DNA from: Saccharomycopsis fibuligera x Saccharomycopsis cf. fibuligera
Lineage: Eukaryota > Ascomycota > Saccharomycetes > Ascoideales > Saccharomycopsidaceae
Length of the DNA stretch: 64,000 nt
Direction of reading: 5' to 3'
Assembly (NCBI GenBank): GCA_001936135.1
Contig: CP012816.1
Coordinates: 995,501 to 1,059,500, forward strand
Both the position numbers and the translations under genes were made by a program. This document shows, in pieces, positions 34,587 through 47,413 of this stretch. Below the pieces are notes generated by a model that was not told the DNA's origin, made no database searches, and saw nothing but the letters and a program-made list of their open reading frames with translations. How positions within the stretch are numbered: position 1 is the first letter of the stretch; the number at the start of each line of letters is the position of its first letter.

Positions 34587-35217
34587 TTGATTGAGCTGTA
34601 GCAGTGTTTGATTCTAGTGTTGCTAAGTGGGGCGGTTCAACAACAATCAAGATAAGGATTACTGACATGACAGATGTGGTGCTGTTGTGTGTATGTATCT
34701 GTTAAATCTGCTTTTATACCGCAGGGCATGCGCAAGTCAGAAAGCGCAGCCCCATTCTTACTAATCACACACAATTTATATGCACCGGAGCAATTAAGAC
34801 AAGGCACTGCAATACTCAACATGGCGAACAACGAAGCTGGAGGATATCTGAAATTGAACTATTCTTAATATATAGCAGAAGGGAAATCTAAATATAAATA
34901 AAACAAAGGGAGGAAAAAGAATAGAAGAACTTGGAGAATAATAATAAAAGTTGAAGAAGACAAAGGAAAAAAGAGGAAAGAGATGTGCAAACGAAGAGTC
35001 ATGATAAATTTATCGAAAAAAGGAAAAAAAATAAAATTATATATAATATAGGGAAGCATATTCTGAACACTTTTATACCAATAAATAAAGAAAAAAATAA
35101 GCACGGCAACAAGGTAAAGTATAGCAAGACAAAATGAACCAATTTTAACGCCTCATCAAATAAATATGCGGATAAAAAACACCTAAAATACAGAAATACA
35201 AGCCACATTCAACAAAC
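34587..35217. promoter_or_regulatory. Promoter of the CSC1-type gene; 3' flank of the zinc-cluster gene
   Basis: 630 bp between two minus-strand genes. The half next to 34586 is mixed sequence with no clear motif; the half next to 35218 is A-rich, consistent with a 3' untranslated region. Confidence 0.5.
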
Positions 35218-37872
35218 TTACGCTTTCAAATTTTCCTTATCACCAGTCAACAAGTTATTTTTTTCCTGTTTCACTTTAACAGGAGTTTCCTCGGCAGCTA
35301 AGTCACTTTTGTTGCTGTCACCTAGCAGCTTGCCTTTTTTGTTTCTATTCTTCCATATGTGGGCAATCTCCGCAAGCTTGACTTTCCGTTCCTCTTCATT
35401 GGTCATATACGAGGGCTTTGGATCATAAAACTGGTCACACTTCAAGCTAATTTTAGCACAATTTTTGCAAACTGGGCGCCCTTCATCACACTTTTTGTGT
35501 CGAATACGACATGTCCAACATCCTGTTTTAGATCTTGGTGAAGTGGCAATCCTTTTTCTTCCATTTGGCGTTGGCTTTAGCAGAAATTGGGTTTTCTTTC
35601 CCGGTGAGTATTGTCCTTTAACTGGCGAAACTAGACTCAAATCATTCATGGCTTTGGTTGGTGACCCTGGTGGAGTCTGCTGTGGAAATGGTGGCATGTT
35701 GCTAAAGTAAATTGGACCATGGCCAGGCCCGAGCATTGGAGCACCTAGATGATGCTGGTTGACCATTGGAGATCCTAACACTGGGGGCATCTGCTGTTGA
35801 TACATAGATTCTCTTGTTGGTGATTCTGGTCCCGAAAAGCTAAAATTACTGTGAGTTGGTGATACCATCACTGATCTTCTTGCCGGTGAGCTGAAATTGC
35901 CATCTGGATTTAACATTGCGGTATTTTCATCAATAAATGAGAGTCTTTCATTTAATGCAGGAATCGATTTAAATGAGGTGGAGTGGCTGAATTTTGTTAC
36001 TCGGTTTGGTGATCCAAGTTTTGGACTCTTTTGGTGAAACGGTTTTAACTTTGGCATTTCGAATTTGTTCACAGAGCTGTTTCTTGAATGAGTTGGGGTG
36101 AAGATATCCCTAGTTTTATAAGTGAGATCGGAACTTGAAAGTTCAGCAATCAAGTTTTCTGTGTTTGGCAAACATTTACTATCATTATTGTTGCCGAAGT
36201 CGCTTTCATTAAATGCCATCATTGAAGTATTGTTCACGATAGTAGTATCACCTTCATCAAGTGGATCTTTCTCGCTGTCAAGAGTGGATTTAGAAGGCTC
36301 GAAAGCATCATTTGAATTGGGTTTTTTTAACTTTGGAACGGTAACTCTATTCATATTATGCTGTTTAAAATTGGATATGCTATTTGGATCAAGGAATACA
36401 TTTTCTTCTTCAGCTTCACCGCCTAGTACATTTCTGTCTGCAAAATCACTTTCTTGAAAAGCAGGTAACAACATTGGATTTTCATTTTCATTTTCATTTT
36501 CATTTGGTAAAGGAATAGGATCAAGTTTATTGAGATCTTTTAGCAAATCTCCCTCCACTCCCGTATTCTTTTCTGCACTACTTTGTCCATCATTCAAAAT
36601 TTCATTGATAAAGCTCTCATTGATACTGAAGCTCATATCTGCGAAATTATTCACTTCATCCTTTTTGTTATTGTTGTCATTGCCACTATTGTTGTTGTCG
36701 TTATTGGTATTCAGCTTTATCTCAATTCCAAGAGATCTCAAATCTAGCTTGTTACCATTCTGGTGGGCCTTAAAGGTTGAGTTCTCAGCAGCTTTTCTCC
36801 TTGGAACATCATTGATTAGCTCTTCTTTTTCGGAGTCACTTTCTTTTTCACTGAAGTTGACAAAATCACAGAAGTCTAAAAAGTTTTTCTTCACATCGGA
36901 TGGAGATTGTTGGTCCTCAAGTTGCTGGTTTTCCAGAATTTGGCCCAAAGTATTTTCATAAGGACTATTATGCTTTCTGCCGAAATTCGTAGCATCATCA
37001 AAGTTGCCACTAGCACCCCGCATATTCACACTTAGTGGGTTGATCCCGTCATTACTGGAATGAGCTGGTGAATATGCAACTTCGTTGAAATAGTCATTAT
37101 TACTCATGTAAGGACTAGCGAGTTCTGAAATTTCACTTCTGTTTCTTTCATGAGAAAATTTGTGCTGGCTTTTGGCACGAGGTGTGAAATACAGATTATG
37201 CTGCTGTTGGTGCTTTTGATGATGTTGGTGGTGTTTTTCCAGCTGTTCTTGCGGTCTCGTCATTTGCATATTCTGTGCTTGTTGCAATTTTGATCTATGC
37301 TGCTGTTGAATATACTGAATGTGCTGCTGTTGATCCATCATATCTGGTAGCAATTGACCATTACTAGATAACTCAATTCCAAGGGAGTTTTGCGAAGAGA
37401 GCTGTTGATTGTGCGGCTGAAGGATTGCAGTTGGATTCGATATAAAGAATTCGGTGGACCCTGGTATTGGAGTATCTAAAGAATTTGGGGTTCCGTCATA
37501 GGAGTTATTTGTTGAGTACTCTGAAGTAGAACTTGAACTTCCCGGAAGGAAAAGATTGTTATTGTTTGGGATGTTATTGCTTTCATTCAAATGGCTACTA
37601 AGACTATCTGTGACATTATTATTGGAGTAGTATTGGTTATTGATATTGCTCAAAAAGTCACCAATTTGATTAAATGAGTAGTCTTCAAGTTTCATGGATG
37701 GGCCATTTGGAACATTGCCCACACTGTATTGATTCTCATTGATGTTCATGATATTGTTTTTGTCTCTTGGTTCTTTTAAACTGTATTCATAAACCTGATT
37801 AGTAAAACAGTTGCTAAGGCGATTTGTGGAGTTTCCTGGTCTTAAAAAGTCGGAAGATAATGTCTGACTCAT
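35218..37872 (-). CDS. Zn2Cys6 transcription factor with C-terminal zinc cluster
   Basis: 884 aa from ATG 37872 (MSQTLSSDFLRPGN). The zinc cluster lies near the C-terminus: C785-x2-C788-x6-C795-x6-C802-x2-C805-x6-C812 (KTGCWTCRIRHKKCDEGRPV), followed by DPKPSYMTNEEERKVKLAEI, a short basic segment and ~60 more residues. The preceding ~770 residues are Asn/Gln/Ser-rich with acidic stretches and many Ser-Pro sites, including an (Asn-Glu) run coded by TTTTCA hexamers at 36479-36502; such regions usually act in activation or phospho-regulation. No fungal-specific middle homology region is evident. A C-terminal cluster is unusual; Ume6 is the known yeast example, but the sequence around the Cys differs enough that I do not call it Ume6. 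Confidence 0.9.
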   Translation of the reverse strand: MSQTLSSDFLRPGNSTNRLSNCFTNQVYEYSLKEPRDKNNIMNINENQYSVGNVPNGPSMKLEDYSFNQIGDFLSNINNQYYSNNNVTDSLSSHLNESNNIPNNNNLFLPGSSSSTSEYSTNNSYDGTPNSLDTPIPGSTEFFISNPTAILQPHNQQLSSQNSLGIELSSNGQLLPDMMDQQQHIQYIQQQHRSKLQQAQNMQMTRPQEQLEKHHQHHQKHQQQHNLYFTPRAKSQHKFSHERNRSEISELASPYMSNNDYFNEVAYSPAHSSNDGINPLSVNMRGASGNFDDATNFGRKHNSPYENTLGQILENQQLEDQQSPSDVKKNFLDFCDFVNFSEKESDSEKEELINDVPRRKAAENSTFKAHQNGNKLDLRSLGIEIKLNTNNDNNNSGNDNNNKKDEVNNFADMSFSINESFINEILNDGQSSAEKNTGVEGDLLKDLNKLDPIPLPNENENENENPMLLPAFQESDFADRNVLGGEAEEENVFLDPNSISNFKQHNMNRVTVPKLKKPNSNDAFEPSKSTLDSEKDPLDEGDTTIVNNTSMMAFNESDFGNNNDSKCLPNTENLIAELSSSDLTYKTRDIFTPTHSRNSSVNKFEMPKLKPFHQKSPKLGSPNRVTKFSHSTSFKSIPALNERLSFIDENTAMLNPDGNFSSPARRSVMVSPTHSNFSFSGPESPTRESMYQQQMPPVLGSPMVNQHHLGAPMLGPGHGPIYFSNMPPFPQQTPPGSPTKAMNDLSLVSPVKGQYSPGKKTQFLLKPTPNGRKRIATSPRSKTGCWTCRIRHKKCDEGRPVCKNCAKISLKCDQFYDPKPSYMTNEEERKVKLAEIAHIWKNRNKKGKLLGDSNKSDLAAEETPVKVKQEKNNLLTGDKENLKA
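36479..36502 (-). repeat. (TTTTCA)4 hexanucleotide repeat coding Asn-Glu
   Basis: Four perfect units in frame in the zinc-cluster gene, giving an alternating Asn/Glu run. Confidence 0.9.
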
Positions 37873-39476
37873 CTAATTAATCAGATCTATTGAGGAGGCA
37901 AGCTTCTTTCAAATAATTAAATTGTGTTTGTTTGTGATTACTATTGTATTGTATTGCAGAGAAAAAACAGAAAATTGGAGACAAAGATTCAGAACACTTC
38001 TGTTTTTGTTTTCAATTGTGCGAGTAATATTTCTATATTACTATCTTTTGTAATGATTTGTGCTTCTATTTTTTATTGCGCGGTAATTAGATTTGCTCTC
38101 TTTATGCTTCTATTTTTTTCTTTTTTCCTCTTTTTTTGACTCTTTCACGCAAATATAATGATGCCGGTCAGTAAGATAAATATTGTGGTAACCAATTGTG
38201 GATATATCTACTCAAGAGGTATTTTGTTGAACAAATAGTGAGAAAATCGTCCTTTAGCACTACTTTTGCCAAATGGAAGCTCAAATGGACGAGATATATT
38301 GACGTAAGTAATGAATAGCTTTACTTTGATTCGTTTTGATTTGTTTTGTTTACTTTCAGAAAGAAGAATGAACTCCGTTCTCTTTGAAATTAGAACAAGC
38401 AAGTTGAGGTGATTGAATAGATATTTCTGTCAGCCAAATCTTTTGATAGAATGTATATATGTTATATGGAGTAGGAAAGCAATGAGTTTTCCAAAGGGAA
38501 GAAAAAATAACAACGAGAAAGAGCAAAAGCAGCATACTTTATTGAAAGATTTTGATAATAATGTTCTTGTTTATTTATGTTTTTCCGTTTTTGGACTACG
38601 ATCTGCTATTATTTCTTCCTTTTTAGGTAATATATAAACAAGTGTAAGGCACGTAGACGCACCCTCTACAACGGTATATATCAGCCTGAACCAGGGTATA
38701 ATCTACAGGCAAAGACAGCACCCACTTTGTTCCCTTGCCAACCGAATCAAACCGAAAATTATTCTGTATAAGCTATGGTCAAGTTGCCACAGAAAATAAT
38801 AAACACATTTGAGAATATATGACCAGTTTCCTCATCCCCATATAAACTCGCTTAGTTTTATATCAGTGCTCTATTAGATACTACGGCGCTCGCTATGTAG
38901 GATACATGAAAGAAAAAAATGGTGTTTCACCCCAGCATACCGGCATATATATGCAAAATGTAAGAGAATAGAAGCCTGTCTCAAATGTCGTAGTCAAAAA
39001 TTTCACAATTTGGGATAGCTACGTAATTCTTACAAACACAAGATTGCGTTTCATCTGCTACTTATTAACCGTATCAAAGTTTTAGCCTGGCTAATTGACT
39101 TTTCGCTGTGTGTTGGACGCACTCAATTGATGAGCGCGATGGCCATTCCGACGCTTTGCTTGCGTCTTAATAATGCGCCATCCATTCAAAATTGATGCCA
39201 CTTAAATTGATTGCCATTTAAATTGATTGCCATTTAGTTCCAAAGGGGCAATTGATCAAAACAAACCTCAACAACTGAGCAAGGAAGCTTAATGAGTATC
39301 AAGTTACTTAGTAAACTATGTTTGTGAACACTAAATTTACTCTCACATGAAAAAAAGGATACTATGCAATATCTTTCTTGCACAATTAACTACCTTATCG
39401 ATGTAAACTTAGAATTTGTTTTTCATTTCAAATTTCGAAAAATAAAGACACAAGTGGTGTGAAAGATTAAAAATAA
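37873..39476. other. Promoter of the zinc-cluster gene and AT-rich gene-free sequence
   Basis: 1.6 kb without a recognisable gene. The part next to 37872 is the promoter of the zinc-cluster gene. Three 16-bp tandem units occur at 39184-39231. Short frames (60-75 codons) have no features. Confidence 0.5.
39184..39231. repeat. 16-bp tandem repeat, three copies
   Basis: Units at 39184, 39200 and 39216 of the form ATTTAAATTGATTGCC; the last two differ at one position, the first at four. Confidence 0.85.
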
Positions 39477-39560
39477 TGAACGATGCGAGATTCGAACTCG
39501 CGCGGGTGAAAACCCAACAGATCTTAAGTCTGTCGCCTTAGACCGCTCGGCCAACCGTCC
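39477..39560 (-). tRNA. tRNA-Leu(UAA)
   Basis: Minus-strand sequence begins GGACGGTTGGCCGAGCGGTC. The acceptor stem GGACGGT pairs with ATCGTTC (two G-U pairs) with discriminator A. The D-arm carries TGGCCGAGCGG (A box). The anticodon stem ACAGA/TCTGT encloses CTTAAGA, giving anticodon TAA. A long variable arm (GGGTTTTCACCC) marks a class II tRNA, and the T-arm is GCGAG-TTCGAAT-CTCGC (B box). No intron. A T5 run just past the 3' end (39469-39473 on the plus strand as A5) is the Pol III terminator. A-discriminator plus long variable arm and TAA fit leucine, so this is not the CAG-decoding serine tRNA of the CTG clade. Confidence 0.96.
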
Positions 39561-40636
39561 AATCAGTGAAATATTGTGTAAGCAACGTGGTGACAACTAT
39601 CTGTACTTCGATAGTTATATTAGTATTCTGAATTGATCCTCAAACCACTGTTTTTCTTGTATCAATATCTTCTTTCTAGCCTAGCATTATAAGCGAAGAT
39701 ATCTAACAGCTATTAGACTTTTATCTTTCAGGATGCTTCTCTATCTTAAGATGTTTGCTCTTCTCTTAAAATTCCATGTATTTCTTTTTTTTCTAACTTA
39801 TATATAATAACTATATAGCGACATGACGATATCGGGTTGAACCGCAAATAAATAATAATCAGGTTGAATACAACACATGTTAGCATTTAATCATTCATAG
39901 TAGTGAATAGACGTTCTGTAATCGCATGGCAGATTTTAAATAAGGTCGTTCCGTGACTGTATCTCTCGATCTATTGTTTTAGAACTCAATACTCATCCGG
40001 AATCCATCTGGTTGCATTACTATACAATATGGGAAGTGTGGGAACATTTCTTTCAGTGTGTTCGCATTCCTGATAAGTCTGCGTTCACACAACCGTCGAG
40101 ATAAGTAGCACCCCTGTGATTGTCGAAGAATTTGTATAAAGGTCGGCGATGTGTTCTTTTTAACTCGTGTATATAGTGATGGGCATCATAAAAAATAAGC
40201 TGGAATACCCGTCTAACCATTCAAAAATACCAAAAAAAGAGAACCCTGTAGTATAGTAAGAAAAAACGCCCTATTAAAAAAAATACAACAAAGTGTATAT
40301 TAAACTGCCCCTACCAACTGTGCAGTAAATTGTTGGTATCTTTCTGGCGACCTCTATCTGTGAGTAGGAGATGGTACTGAAGTGAAATCATCTCTTTTAC
40401 CTGTAGATGTCAACAACAAAACATACTAAAACAAAAACAATAATAATCAGAACCAAGTTCTCATCTAGAATTATCACAACTCCGACAAAAATACTAATCT
40501 ACAGTATTAACGGGGTTCTCCTTTGTATAAGTTTCCCTTATATGATAACAATTAAACTATAATGTATATGCTATATACATAAGTTTATAAGATCCTTATC
40601 ATTTATATGTAGTTCATAAATCAATCTCTTGTGTAG

Positions 40637-40680
<44 letters not shown>
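40637..40680 (+). repeat. 44-nt A-tract
   Basis: Uninterrupted run of 44 A, the longest homopolymer in the window. Confidence 0.98.
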
Positions 40681-40681
<1 letters not shown>

Positions 40682-42666
40682 GATATTTTCACTTATGTAA
40701 ACCCCTATATAATAACTATTGATTTGCTCCTAGTTATCAATCCCAAGACCATTTCAAAAGATAGCTATTATTATTTCTACACTTTACAAAGAAAGAAATT
40801 AGAAAGATTTAAAAAAGGGGAAATTATTCGACAAGAGCACGCGATTAATCCTTAAAGCTAAGAGGATTACTTTGTAGTGTGGAAAAGCATTTTTAAAAGC
40901 CTTTAATCTTTTAAGTTTATCACCTAAGCTCCTCTTACATATTGTTTTATTGCATGAATTCTATTCTCTAAAGGATATATACTTTTAATTGCCTTGAATC
41001 TTGAATATAAAAACACATATTTTCACATTCTGTTGAATCCCATCTTTACAGGATTAAAAGATAACTTAAGAGAATAAACAAAATAAGGTTAGGCTAATGG
41101 ACCTTGCTTTTTATTTCTAATAATCCAATCAAAAAGGCGTATATCAACAACTACATAAGTTAACATTTGTGAAAATTAATTTTCTTTGTTTTTGTGTTTT
41201 AAGCTGGCTTGTTTAGAGTGCTTAAAAACCAATAGTCGTAACGTTTTGTCTATACAGCACAAAATTTGGAAATCCGATTCATACAAAAAAAAGCTGTGAT
41301 ACTCAAAAATATTCTACAAAACATATTTTATTCTAAATAAATATACCTAACGTATATTATGAAAATTTTCTACTATCGTCATGATGTATATGTATACTAT
41401 GAAATATGTTTCCTGTCGTAAAGTAATACTTTTTGTACATAGCTGTCGCACAGGAATACTTTAGATATAATAATCTACCAAGACCTGATAATATATAATT
41501 AACAGCTATTTCACTCCTTCAATAAAGACTTGCGAACAGAAACCCAACTCTATCCTTTAAAATTTATACGGCTATAATGCGCAGCAAGCATATACAGTTC
41601 CCTGTTGGTGCACATACGTTTCCTGGAAGACCTTTTTCGAGAAACAAACAAAAATTCATTAAAACTTCCTCTTAAACAGAGAAGGAAAACTCCAAAAAAA
41701 GCTTTTATTGACTCTTGTTTAGCATGTATGCTTGGTCTGTAAAGCTAGCAGCACGTTACCTTATTTTCGGAATGCGGAGAGGAGATGCCGACTTTGACTT
41801 GACGCGATGTTGGAAGTGCAAAAGCATGATTATGCAAGATTGGCTTTTTTTTTTCCTGGCTTTCATAATTTTTAATATTTTTCCCCACGGGTTGAAGTTA
41901 TGTGTCAGAGGACTATAGAGTTGAAATATACTTGCATTTAAAAGTTTAATATTACCTCTCAATTACAATATTTCCATACAGCATTTACACTCAAAAACCG
42001 TGCAATAGACACCAAGCAAAATATGGGATTTAAAATTAACGATTTTAACTTGAGTTTTTTGGGCTTTGGTACCATGAGCAACGTAGTAATTCAATAATAT
42101 ACAATGATACAGCAAAAGATCACAAAGCACCAGCACTTTAACTAATAGTAACAGATCCAGATTAGGATTGAAGACCAAATAGAAATCTCTGATTGTGGCC
42201 GATTCGAATACTAACGAGACCATCAACAAAGCGGACGTAGTCGTTTTAGGGCTTAAACCATGTGTATTTGTTCTCGGCCAAATAAGGACAAGTTGGGACT
42301 CAAAAGCTCTTTAGTGCAGGAAGTGGAAAAGGCCAAAGACGTTGTTAATCAGTTGCGCAAAAAGTATTATTCATTTAAAAGATTATTAAAACTGTAGCTA
42401 GAAAGAATGGATGCCTAGTATGGCTGGTATTTTTTTAAGATGTAAGGCTAACAGATATGTGGCTAATGACTATGGTAGATTGACTGTGGCCAGTGGGGGT
42501 GCACATGTATGTGGCTATCCACGAACGTGAAAATCGTGACAATAACAAACAAAACAACAGACTTTAATCACGTGAAACCATAGTTAGCCGGCAACGAATT
42601 TTGGCAAATCACAGAAAGTAAAAATTCGAGGGCAGAACATAGCCGGGTAATAAATATTCTTGACCC

Positions 42667-42676
42667 ATTGGCCAAT
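42667..42676. promoter_or_regulatory. Back-to-back CCAAT boxes (Hap-complex site) upstream of ATP2
   Basis: ATTGGCCAAT is a perfect palindrome of two abutting CCAAT boxes, ~195 bp before the ATP2 start. CCAAT is bound by the Hap2/3/5 complex, which activates respiratory genes in yeasts, so the position fits. Regulation itself is inference. Confidence 0.6.
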
Positions 42677-42861
42677 CACAGAGCCTCTTTTCTTTCTGGC
42701 ACCTGAGCGCTCCTCCCAAATAGTGCTGAATTTTCAAGTTTTTTCCACCCTATTAATTTTTATATATTATACACTTCCCTTTTTCTCTTTCCCTCTTTTT
42801 TCCCCCTTGATTCAGCTTCTTTTTGTTGGATTAACTAGTAAAAAGATTATAAAGACATTGA

Positions 42862-44382
<1,521 letters not shown>

Positions 44383-45034
44383 GCATATTCCAATTCAGTT
44401 TAATAATACATAATCTCTCCACTCTGTTAACGCCAAAAAATATATACAAATCATAGTTTTTTTATAGTTTTTTTTTGAGACTCTTTACGCATTTTTGGAA
44501 AGAGGAGCTAACAGAAAAAAAGTAGAAAGTAACAAAAAAATCAATTTAATGTGAATAAATATTCGTAACGTTTTTATGAACTTGTTGTAGTTGTGTTTAT
44601 CTGAAATACTTTTTTTCAGAATTCCTGTTTGCCCATCGTTTTTTTTTTTTTTTTTTTTTTTTTAATATTTTTCATAATATTGGAAAAGTGAAAAATTAAA
44701 ACGCTCATGAAAGTAGCTGCACAATTGATATATAATATCAATAAACGGTTAGAGAACGTTAAATTTGTTTTTTTTTTGACATGATTTGTAGTCCTATTTA
44801 TGTCAACACTATTTTCCAGATGATAGCTGTGTATGCTCATATTTCTACAATAAATATTATACACGTGATGACTCGATACGTATATCATCATCATCATCAT
44901 TATCGGTTTAATTCGTTTTTCATATTTTTTTTCATTTTTTTTTTTGACATACATGTTTGAGACTTTTGCCGTCCCCTTTTTACTTCCTGATTACAACAAC
45001 TGAGATTATATTCAAATACTTAAGAACCTTAAAA
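44383..45034. other. ATP2-HAM1 intergenic region
   Basis: 3' flank of ATP2 and promoter of HAM1. It holds a 25-T run (44639-44663) and several TCA triplets near 44884-44900. Nothing else is recognised. Confidence 0.6.
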
Positions 45035-45637
45035 ATGTCATCAGAAAAGACTACTATCACTTTAGTTACCGGCAACGCCAACAAATTAAAAGAAATTGTG
45101 GCGATCCTCAGTGATGGTGAGTCTGATCCATCTCCAGAAGGCGCCACTGTAGGCAACTACAAAATCATCAACAAATCTCTCGACTTAGAAGAAGTGCAAG
45201 GTACTGTTGATGAAGTAACTATTGCCAAAGCCAAAAGTGCTGCTAATATCTTAAATGCTCCAGTTTTAGTGGAGGACACTTGTTTAGTTTTCAAGGCTTT
45301 CAATGGTTTGCCTGGCCCATATATAAAATGGTTTGTCAAAAACCTTGGCTTGCAAGGGGTCATTGATATGTTGTTCAAATTTGAAGATAAATCTGCTCAG
45401 GCCATTTGCACATTTGGGTACTGTGAAGGCTCAGGTAAACCGGTTAAGTTGTTTCAAGGAATCACCGAGGGAAAAATTGTTGATCAATCTAGAGGACCAA
45501 CGAATTTCGGTTGGGATGCAATTTTTGAGCCAGTGGGATACGAACAAACTTATGCTGAATTGGACAAAGATGTGAAAAACTCCATTAGCCATAGGTACAA
45601 AGCATTGGCTAAAGTTAAGGAATTTTTGGGTAATTAA
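45035..45637 (+). CDS. HAM1: Inosine triphosphate pyrophosphatase (Ham1)
   Basis: 200 aa. I use ATG 45035 ([17 protein letters not shown]); the frame upstream is open only through non-ATG codons. It hydrolyses ITP, XTP and dITP to the monophosphates and so keeps damaged purines out of nucleic acids. Motifs: TGNANKLKE at the N-terminus (substrate-binding Asn/Lys), the [20 protein letters not shown] stretch with the active-site acids, [13 protein letters not shown], and SHRYKALAK near the C-terminus. Length matches yeast Ham1 (about 197 aa). Cytosolic by analogy. Confidence 0.98.
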   Translation: MSSEKTTITLVTGNANKLKEIVAILSDGESDPSPEGATVGNYKIINKSLDLEEVQGTVDEVTIAKAKSAANILNAPVLVEDTCLVFKAFNGLPGPYIKWFVKNLGLQGVIDMLFKFEDKSAQAICTFGYCEGSGKPVKLFQGITEGKIVDQSRGPTNFGWDAIFEPVGYEQTYAELDKDVKNSISHRYKALAKVKEFLGN

Positions 45638-45817
45638 GAAGGCAACTAAATAAATAGACTGGAACACTTTAATAATATACATTTTGAGCTATATATACTA
45701 CTTTGTAACATATTTGAAAATATCAATTCATTATTTTGTTTTTTTGGTGTTATTCTCTTGTAACATAATGACTTCTATATTTTATACAACTCATTTTTTA
45801 AGATCGTGTTCCATAAT

Positions 45818-46678
45818 TCATGGGGCATCTGTACACTCCCAATCACTAGGTTCATAAGCGTTCGGCTGATCAATTTCCTTCATTTCCTCTTCAGACAATT
45901 CAAAACTGTAAACATCTAGATTGCTTGCCAATCTAGCAATAGTAGCAGTCTTCGGTAATGGAATATGACCATGCTGCAAACTCCAACGAATTAACACTTG
46001 AGCTGGCGTGACACCATGGTCAGAAGCAATTTTGGTCAAGTAAGGTAACTCAAATCTACCACCGTGATTAAATGGAGCATATGCTTCAACAGCAATGCCC
46101 TTAGATTTACAAAAATCTGATAATTCAGTTCTCATAACCCACGGGGAAATTTCAATTTGGTTGACTGCTGGCTTGTACTTTAAACCTTCCCATTTAAGTA
46201 GCTGTTCAATGTGGTGTTTACCATAATTGGAAACTCCAATTGACTTGACAAGTCCTTCATCTACTGCTTCTTGTAAAGCTTTCCAAGTTTCTAATCTTTT
46301 GGTTGGCCCGGCAAGCGGTGAATGGATCAATATTAAGTCAATGTAACCTAAATCTTTGACTTTATTCAAACAATTTCTAATGGCGGCTTTGGCGTTATCA
46401 TAGCCACATTCGTTATTCCATAATTTGGTAGTATAGAAGACATCTTCTCTCTTGTTATTTTCTGGGTCTTCATTGAGCCACTTCACAATACCATTGCCGA
46501 CTGCCTTTTCATTCTCATAAAGCACAGCACTATCAAAGTGTCTATAGCCAACTTTCAATGCCTCGTAGACAATATTTGAAGCTTGAGAGTGAGGAAGAAA
46601 GTAAGTACCCAAGGCAACAGTAGGGATTTTATAACCCGAATTGAGCGTAATGTATTTTGTGACAGTAGGAACAGTCAT
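45818..46678 (-). CDS. Aldo-keto reductase (YJR096W-type)
   Basis: 286 aa from ATG 46678. NADPH-dependent aldo-keto reductase close to baker's yeast YJR096W, which reduces xylose and arabinose. Family motifs: GTYFLPHSQASNIVYEALKV, then GYRHFDSAVLYENEKAVG holding the catalytic Asp and Tyr, YTTKLWNNE with the catalytic Lys, IHSPLAG with the active-site His, IGVSNYGKHHIEQLL, QIEISPW, and LPKTATIARLASN for NADPH phosphate binding. The C-terminal EPSDWECTDAP is nearly identical to YJR096W. It lies convergent to HAM1 and divergent from HOM6. The in vivo substrate is not evident. Confidence 0.95.
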   Translation of the reverse strand: MTVPTVTKYITLNSGYKIPTVALGTYFLPHSQASNIVYEALKVGYRHFDSAVLYENEKAVGNGIVKWLNEDPENNKREDVFYTTKLWNNECGYDNAKAAIRNCLNKVKDLGYIDLILIHSPLAGPTKRLETWKALQEAVDEGLVKSIGVSNYGKHHIEQLLKWEGLKYKPAVNQIEISPWVMRTELSDFCKSKGIAVEAYAPFNHGGRFELPYLTKIASDHGVTPAQVLIRWSLQHGHIPLPKTATIARLASNLDVYSFELSEEEMKEIDQPNAYEPSDWECTDAP

Positions 46679-47413
46679 TGTGCGTTGATTCTAATTGGAA
46701 CTGTTTGAGTAGTTAAAATGAGAAGTACCTTAAGCTAAAGAGTCTAGAAAATGAAGAAGTATGAAAATAAAGAAATAAATAAGTATAGAAAGGAAAGAAG
46801 TATAGAAAGAAAAAAAGAGGTAAGGATTGACTGATTAGATGGCCCGACATATATACCATTCCCTGCGTTGCTCAGCTCTCCTGAGGATCCGAGAAGTTTG
46901 CGGTCTTTATCACCGATGCTTGCCGGAACCATTATAGTCATGATGCACCATAGCAATAGAAAGGGTAAGAATACTAAAGAACGCTATAGAAACAATTCAA
47001 AACTCAGCAATCTTCAACTACTTGGAAAAGAATACAGTTATCGATGCATCGATAATTATATAGTCATAACCGTTATCATTGCTAACAGTTAGCACCAGCC
47101 ACATTAGCGCTTCTGCTAGCCAAATACCAGAAACTCTGGACACTGATATCCTTGAGAATTGCGATCATGTGCTTCAACCACCTTAAGAGGCAGTACCGTT
47201 TTACCGCCAGTCTTACCGAATTATTCCGGGAATAGAGTTCCGGTACACACGTGTTTTTACATAATCACCGGTGCCCTATATTTTTTCATCACGAACGAGT
47301 AGCACAGAAGAGGAAGAGGACTATGAAAAGAAGAATCAACTCGAGTAAGACTAAGTGATTAAATTCGATTTATAGCATCATTGGTACCACTAAATTTACA
47401 AGTCATATTCACA
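46679..47413. promoter_or_regulatory. Divergent promoter of the aldo-keto reductase gene and HOM6
   Basis: 735 bp between two outward-facing starts. It contains an 18-bp perfect palindrome at 47038-47055. No full Gcn4 site (TGASTCA) was seen on the HOM6 side. Confidence 0.55.
47038..47055. promoter_or_regulatory. 18-bp perfect palindrome
   Basis: TTATCGATGCATCGATAA reads identically on both strands; the next base pair on each side breaks the symmetry. Candidate site for a dimeric DNA-binding protein in the AKR/HOM6 promoter. Confidence 0.75.

Noticed and set aside
40331-40415. Segment bounded by TGTTG and CAACA near the tRNA, resembling ends of a retroelement LTR
   Set aside because: Only 85 bp, no matching target duplication at its borders, and no second copy seen in the window. 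Similar TGTTG...CAACA bounds occur by chance at 41032-41149.
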